DNA of 33,295 bases from an uncultured Collinsella sp. (lineage in GTDB: Bacteria; Actinomycetota; Coriobacteriia; Coriobacteriales; Coriobacteriaceae). This document shows, in pieces, positions 30,609 through 33,295 of this stretch (positions are counted from its first letter, which is position 1; each line of letters starts with the position of its first letter). The position numbers and the translations under genes are program-made. The notes beneath the pieces were generated by a model. It did no database searches. It had not been told where the DNA came from and worked only from the letters and a program-made list of their open reading frames with translations. The stretch spans positions 1 to 33,295 of the forward strand of contig CABUDI010000021.1 of the NCBI GenBank assembly GCA_902490305.1, in the 5' to 3' direction.

Positions 30609-31469
30609 ATGGACAGTAGAGATATCGAGAAGTGGCGTGTCAAACTTGATAGCTACGCCAATGTGGAAGACGGCGTTGAGTATTGGCTCGCACGCGATTT
30701 AATGGAACCCATGGGGTACACTCGATGGGAGAACTTTGCCGAAGTTGTTAAGAGGGCAAAAGTCTCGTGCGAAACAAACAAAACTCCAGTTGATTCCCAT
30801 TTTCGTGACACCACGAAAATGGTAACTGCCGGTGTCGCCGCTCGCGCGGTTAAAGACTACAAACTTACGCGCTATGCATGCTATTTAATCGCCCAGAACG
30901 GAGATTCAAACAAGCAAGAAATCGCGCTCGCACAGGCGTACTTCGCCGTGCAGACGCGCCGCCAAGAGCTCATAGAGCAGCGCTTCGCAGAGATTCAGCG
31001 CTTGCAGGCGCGCCACTCGCTATCTGATTCAGAGAAACAGCTCTCGGGTATTGCGTTCAAACGCGGCGTGGACTCCAAAGGATTCGCGATCATCAAGTCG
31101 AAGGGCGATGAAGCGTTATTCGGCGGCAGAAGCACGGCGGAAATGAAGCAACAGCTCGGCGTATCCAAGAGCTCGGCATTGGCGGACAGGCTAGCCGATG
31201 TTCTCATCAAAGCAAAGGACCTTACGAACTCGATGACGGCCTTCAACGCCGAGGAACACGACCTGTACGGTCTGGACCAGATCAAGCAAGAGCACGTCGA
31301 GAACAACACAAGCGTGCGTGGCAGCCTCATCGACCGCGGAATTGTACCCGAGAACCTACCGCCTGCCGAAGATACAAAGAAGCTCGAACGTCGCGTGAAA
31401 GCAGACGAGAAAAAGCTCAAGGAGGGTACAGACGGATTCACCGACCCCCAGGGCAGGCTCGACTTGTAA
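30609..31469 (+). CDS. dinD: DinD-like DNA-damage-inducible protein
   Basis: 286 aa; E. coli DinD is 274 aa and limits RecA filament activity in the SOS response. Matching features: WRVKLDSYANVEDGVEYWLARDLMEPMGYTRWENF (BRO-N-like domain), TRYACYLIAQNGDSNKQEIALAQAYFAVQTRRQE, then SDSEKQLSGIAFKRGVDSKGF and MKQQLGVSKSSALADRLADVLIKAKDLT, and an HVENNTSVRGSLIDRGI segment near the end. The C-terminus is a charged tail. ATG after GAGGAGGAG. I could not find a LexA box upstream by eye. It is isolated, with no adjacent SOS genes; such genes often move horizontally. Confidence 0.85.
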   Translation: MDSRDIEKWRVKLDSYANVEDGVEYWLARDLMEPMGYTRWENFAEVVKRAKVSCETNKTPVDSHFRDTTKMVTAGVAARAVKDYKLTRYACYLIAQNGDSNKQEIALAQAYFAVQTRRQELIEQRFAEIQRLQARHSLSDSEKQLSGIAFKRGVDSKGFAIIKSKGDEALFGGRSTAEMKQQLGVSKSSALADRLADVLIKAKDLTNSMTAFNAEEHDLYGLDQIKQEHVENNTSVRGSLIDRGIVPENLPPAEDTKKLERRVKADEKKLKEGTDGFTDPQGRLDL

Positions 31470-31515
31470 AGCGTCTGTGCCCTTACGGGTTCGACCCCAT
31501 GTACTGTTAACAAAA

Positions 31516-31543
31516 AAGACGGCCAACCGAAGTTGACCGTCTT
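31516..31543 (-). terminator. Terminator of the tRNA cluster
   Basis: On the minus strand AAGACGGTCAAC pairs with GTTGGCCGTCTT (one G-U) around TTCG, followed by TTTT. It lies 9 bases beyond the last tRNA. Placed between dinD and the tRNAs, it may also slow read-through from dinD. Confidence 0.92.
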
Positions 31544-31552
31544 AACAATCTT

Positions 31553-31628
31553 TGGTGGGCCGTCAGGGGGTCGAACCCTGGACCTTGGGATTAAGAGTCC
31601 CCTGCTCTACCAACTGAGCTAACGACCC
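31553..31628 (-). tRNA. tRNA-Lys (anticodon CTT), copy 2
   Basis: A 76-base cloverleaf with encoded CCA. Acceptor GGGTCGT pairs with ACGGCCC (one G-U), D arm AGCTCAGTTGGTAGAGCA, anticodon loop CTCTTAA giving CTT, and T arm GGTTCGACC. Its sequence is identical to the copy at 31672-31747. Confidence 0.96.
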
Positions 31629-31632
31629 AAAG

Positions 31633-31658
31633 CTAAAGTCCGTTATAGCGGACTTTAG
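31633..31658. other. 10-bp perfect hairpin between the two tRNA-Lys genes
   Basis: CTAAAGTCCG (31633-31642) and CGGACTTTAG (31649-31658) around TTATAG. In a common transcript it would separate the two tRNAs and may aid processing; no U-run follows on the minus strand. Confidence 0.6.
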
Positions 31659-31671
31659 AGAAGATATCGTG

Positions 31672-31747
31672 TGGTGGGCCGTCAGGGGGTCGAACCCTGG
31701 ACCTTGGGATTAAGAGTCCCCTGCTCTACCAACTGAGCTAACGACCC
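31672..31747 (-). tRNA. tRNA-Lys (anticodon CTT), copy 1
   Basis: Identical to the copy at 31553-31628, 76 bases with encoded CCA. The two arose by a recent tandem duplication, or are kept identical by recombination; the spacers differ. Confidence 0.96.
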
Positions 31748-31769
31748 GATATCAACACGAAGCAAGAAC

Positions 31770-31847
31770 TGGGGTGGGTAAAGGGACTCGAACCCTCGAC
31801 CTACGGGACCACAACCCGTCGCTCTAGCCAACTGAGCTACACCCACC
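31770..31847 (-). tRNA. tRNA-His (anticodon GTG)
   Basis: First gene of the cluster on the minus strand. Acceptor GTGGGTG pairs with TACCCAC, with the extra G at -1 (base 31847) pairing with C73, the tRNA-His hallmark. Anticodon loop TTGTGGT gives GTG. CCA is encoded. Order His-Lys-Lys, then terminator. Confidence 0.96.
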
Positions 31848-32011
31848 GTGTCCTGTGCGCTTCGCGCTCGACTATTATTGCAAGGAACGCCACGCGATGC
31901 AAGCCCCAATTTTCAAGAATTTTGAAAAGAGTTTTTCGGATCCATTTCGAGCATTTCCCACCGGTTTCATAGGAGTAAACTTGCCCCACCCCGATGTTCG
32001 AAAGGACAAGC

Positions 32012-33193
32012 ATGAAAGAACTCTCCAATCGCACGGCAATGTTTACCGATTCGGTCATCCGCCGCATGACGCGCATCTCCAATAAGTATGGCGCCGTCAA
32101 CCTCTCGCAGGGCTTCCCCGACTTTGATCCCCCGGCGCAGCTGCTCGATAGCCTCAGCACCATCGCCACCGACCCCAAGCCGCTCTACCACCAGTACTCC
32201 ATCACCTGGGGCTCCCAGGCCATGCGCGAGGCGCTTGCCGCCAAGCAGGAGCTCTTTATGGGCATATCGATCAACCCCAACGAGAACATCGTGGTCACCT
32301 GCGGCTCCACCGAGGCCATGATGGCCGCCATGATGACGGTCACGAACCCCGGCGACAAGGTCGTCATTTTCTCGCCGTTCTACGAGAACTACGGCGCTGA
32401 CACCATTCTCTCGGGTGCGGAGCCCATCTACGTGCCGCTCAACCCGCCCACCTTTGACTTTGACCGTGAGGTCCTGGAGGCGGCCTTCCGCGACAACGAT
32501 CCCAAGGCGATCGTCCTGTGCAACCCGTCCAACCCCTGCGGCAAGGTCTTTACCCGCGAGGAGCTCACCTTTATCGCCGACCTGTGCAAAAAGTACGATG
32601 CCTACTGCATTACCGACGAGGTTTACGAGCACATCGTCTACACGCCCCACGAGCACGTGTACATAGCCACGCTGCCCGGCATGTTTGAGCGCACCATCAG
32701 CTGCAGCTCGCTGTCCAAGACCTACTCCATCACCGGCTGGCGTCTGGGCTACACTATCGCCCCTGCCGAAATCACCGAGCGCATCAAAAAGGTCCACGAC
32801 TTCCTCACCGTGGGTGCCGCCGCTCCCCTGCAGGAAGCTGTCGTCACCGCCCTCAATTTCGACGATAGCTATTACCGGGAGGTCCTCGACCTCTACACCG
32901 CTAAGCGCGACCTATTCTGTCAGGGACTCGACAGCATCGGCCTCACGCACAACGTGCCGCAGGGCGCCTACTACGTCATGATGGACATCTCTGAGTTTGG
33001 CTATGACAGCGACCTCGACTTCTGCGAGGATTTGGCCTCCAAGGTGGGCGTGGGCGCCGTTCCGGGCTCGAGCTTCTTCCGCGAGCCCGTCAACCATCTG
33101 ATCCGTTTCCACTTTGCCAAGCGAGACGAGACGCTCAACGCTGCGCTTGAGAACCTCAAGTCACTACGTGATAAAATCAACCCGCGCGGGTAA
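32012..33193 (+). CDS. PLP-dependent aminotransferase, class I/II
   Basis: 393 aa, cytosolic. ATG 32012 follows AAAGGA; a start at 31994 lacks a site. Typical fold-type I landmarks: NLSQGFPDFDPP at the N-terminus, TCGSTEAMMAAM for phosphate binding, CNPSNPCGKVF, ITDEVYEHIVY (pyridine-N Asp), SLSKTYSITGWRLGY with the PLP lysine and the phosphate-contact Arg, and LIRFHFAK with the carboxylate-binding Arg. It is closest in style to kynurenine/glutamine-type or aspartate-type aminotransferases of group I-gamma; substrate cannot be read from sequence. It is divergent from the tRNA cluster. No terminator is seen in the 47 bases after its stop. Confidence 0.92.
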   Translation: MKELSNRTAMFTDSVIRRMTRISNKYGAVNLSQGFPDFDPPAQLLDSLSTIATDPKPLYHQYSITWGSQAMREALAAKQELFMGISINPNENIVVTCGSTEAMMAAMMTVTNPGDKVVIFSPFYENYGADTILSGAEPIYVPLNPPTFDFDREVLEAAFRDNDPKAIVLCNPSNPCGKVFTREELTFIADLCKKYDAYCITDEVYEHIVYTPHEHVYIATLPGMFERTISCSSLSKTYSITGWRLGYTIAPAEITERIKKVHDFLTVGAAAPLQEAVVTALNFDDSYYREVLDLYTAKRDLFCQGLDSIGLTHNVPQGAYYVMMDISEFGYDSDLDFCEDLASKVGVGAVPGSSFFREPVNHLIRFHFAKRDETLNAALENLKSLRDKINPRG

Positions 33194-33240
33194 GGACGGC
33201 CCGGCAACTAAAGTAACCAAAGAAGCCCCGCATCGCCCGC

Positions 33241-33295
33241 TGAACTGCACCCCAAAACTTGGACGGCTTAAATAAGAACTACGCCGCAAGGGACT
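33241..33295 (+). mobile_element. Probable left end of an IS3-family (IS150-like) element, cut by the window edge
   Basis: The sequence beginning TGAACTGCACCCCAAAACTT at 33241 resembles the TG-starting terminal inverted repeats of IS150-type elements. Only 55 bases are visible, with no transposase codons that I can confirm, and no partner repeat. Confidence 0.5.

Overview
The window looks like part of a chromosome of a gut Coriobacteriia actinomycete, most likely Collinsella or a close relative. This is inferred from three things: GC-rich codon use with frequent TTG/GTG starts, a divergent Rrf2-suf locus of the order sufC-B-D-S-U, and a Fe-S scaffold-like/GGGtGRT gene pair plus a secreted ESHGNY/GYYQFD-domain protein that I associate with this class. 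No rRNA or species marker is present, so the genus is not proven.

Layout. (1) 1-2138, minus strand: a secreted N-acetylmuramoyl-L-alanine amidase that runs off the left edge. Its C-terminal domains lie in a 273-bp tandem array whose last two copies appear identical. (2) 2139-6906: an accessory patch with long gene-poor stretches. It holds a DUF4869 gene, a decayed IS1595-family (ISXO2-like) element, an orphan 99-aa protein with a very strong ribosome-binding site, an IS21 istA fragment and a 5'-truncated AAA ATPase. (3) 6907-13817, minus strand: a tight operon of four family-2 glycosyltransferase genes, one with two catalytic domains, with a sigma70-like promoter. A fifth glycosyltransferase diverges from it (14074-15093). 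Together they look like the glycosyltransferase part of a surface polysaccharide locus. No flippase, polymerase or nucleotide-sugar gene is visible. (4) 15118-19708, minus strand: an AAA-ATPase/DUF1703-type protein with a degraded nuclease end, a sortase-anchored wall protein with a long Ser/Asp-rich stalk, and an MNT/HEPN gene pair.

(5) 19717-25610: an Rrf2/IscR-like repressor gene divergent from a complete sufCBDSU operon, with palindromes in the shared control region. (6) 25694-26503: a Y1 (RAYT-like) transposase homologue with an altered HUH motif and an added HTH. (7) 26907-28664: a second, poorly understood Fe-S-associated pair, a NifU/IscU-like scaffold followed by a GGGtGRT-family protein, closed by a strong terminator. 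This is the best candidate here for an under-described system. (8) 28921-33193: a fumarate-reductase-like flavoprotein, a DinD homologue, a tRNA-His/Lys/Lys cluster and a class I/II aminotransferase. The right edge starts what looks like the end of an IS3-family element.

How it fits together. The suf operon provides general Fe-S assembly under probable feedback from the Rrf2 protein. The scaffold/GGGtGRT pair probably does a related but distinct job. The glycosyltransferases, the amidase and the anchored stalk protein all act at the cell envelope. The left third shows repeated IS insertion and decay, while the right two thirds read as stable core genome.
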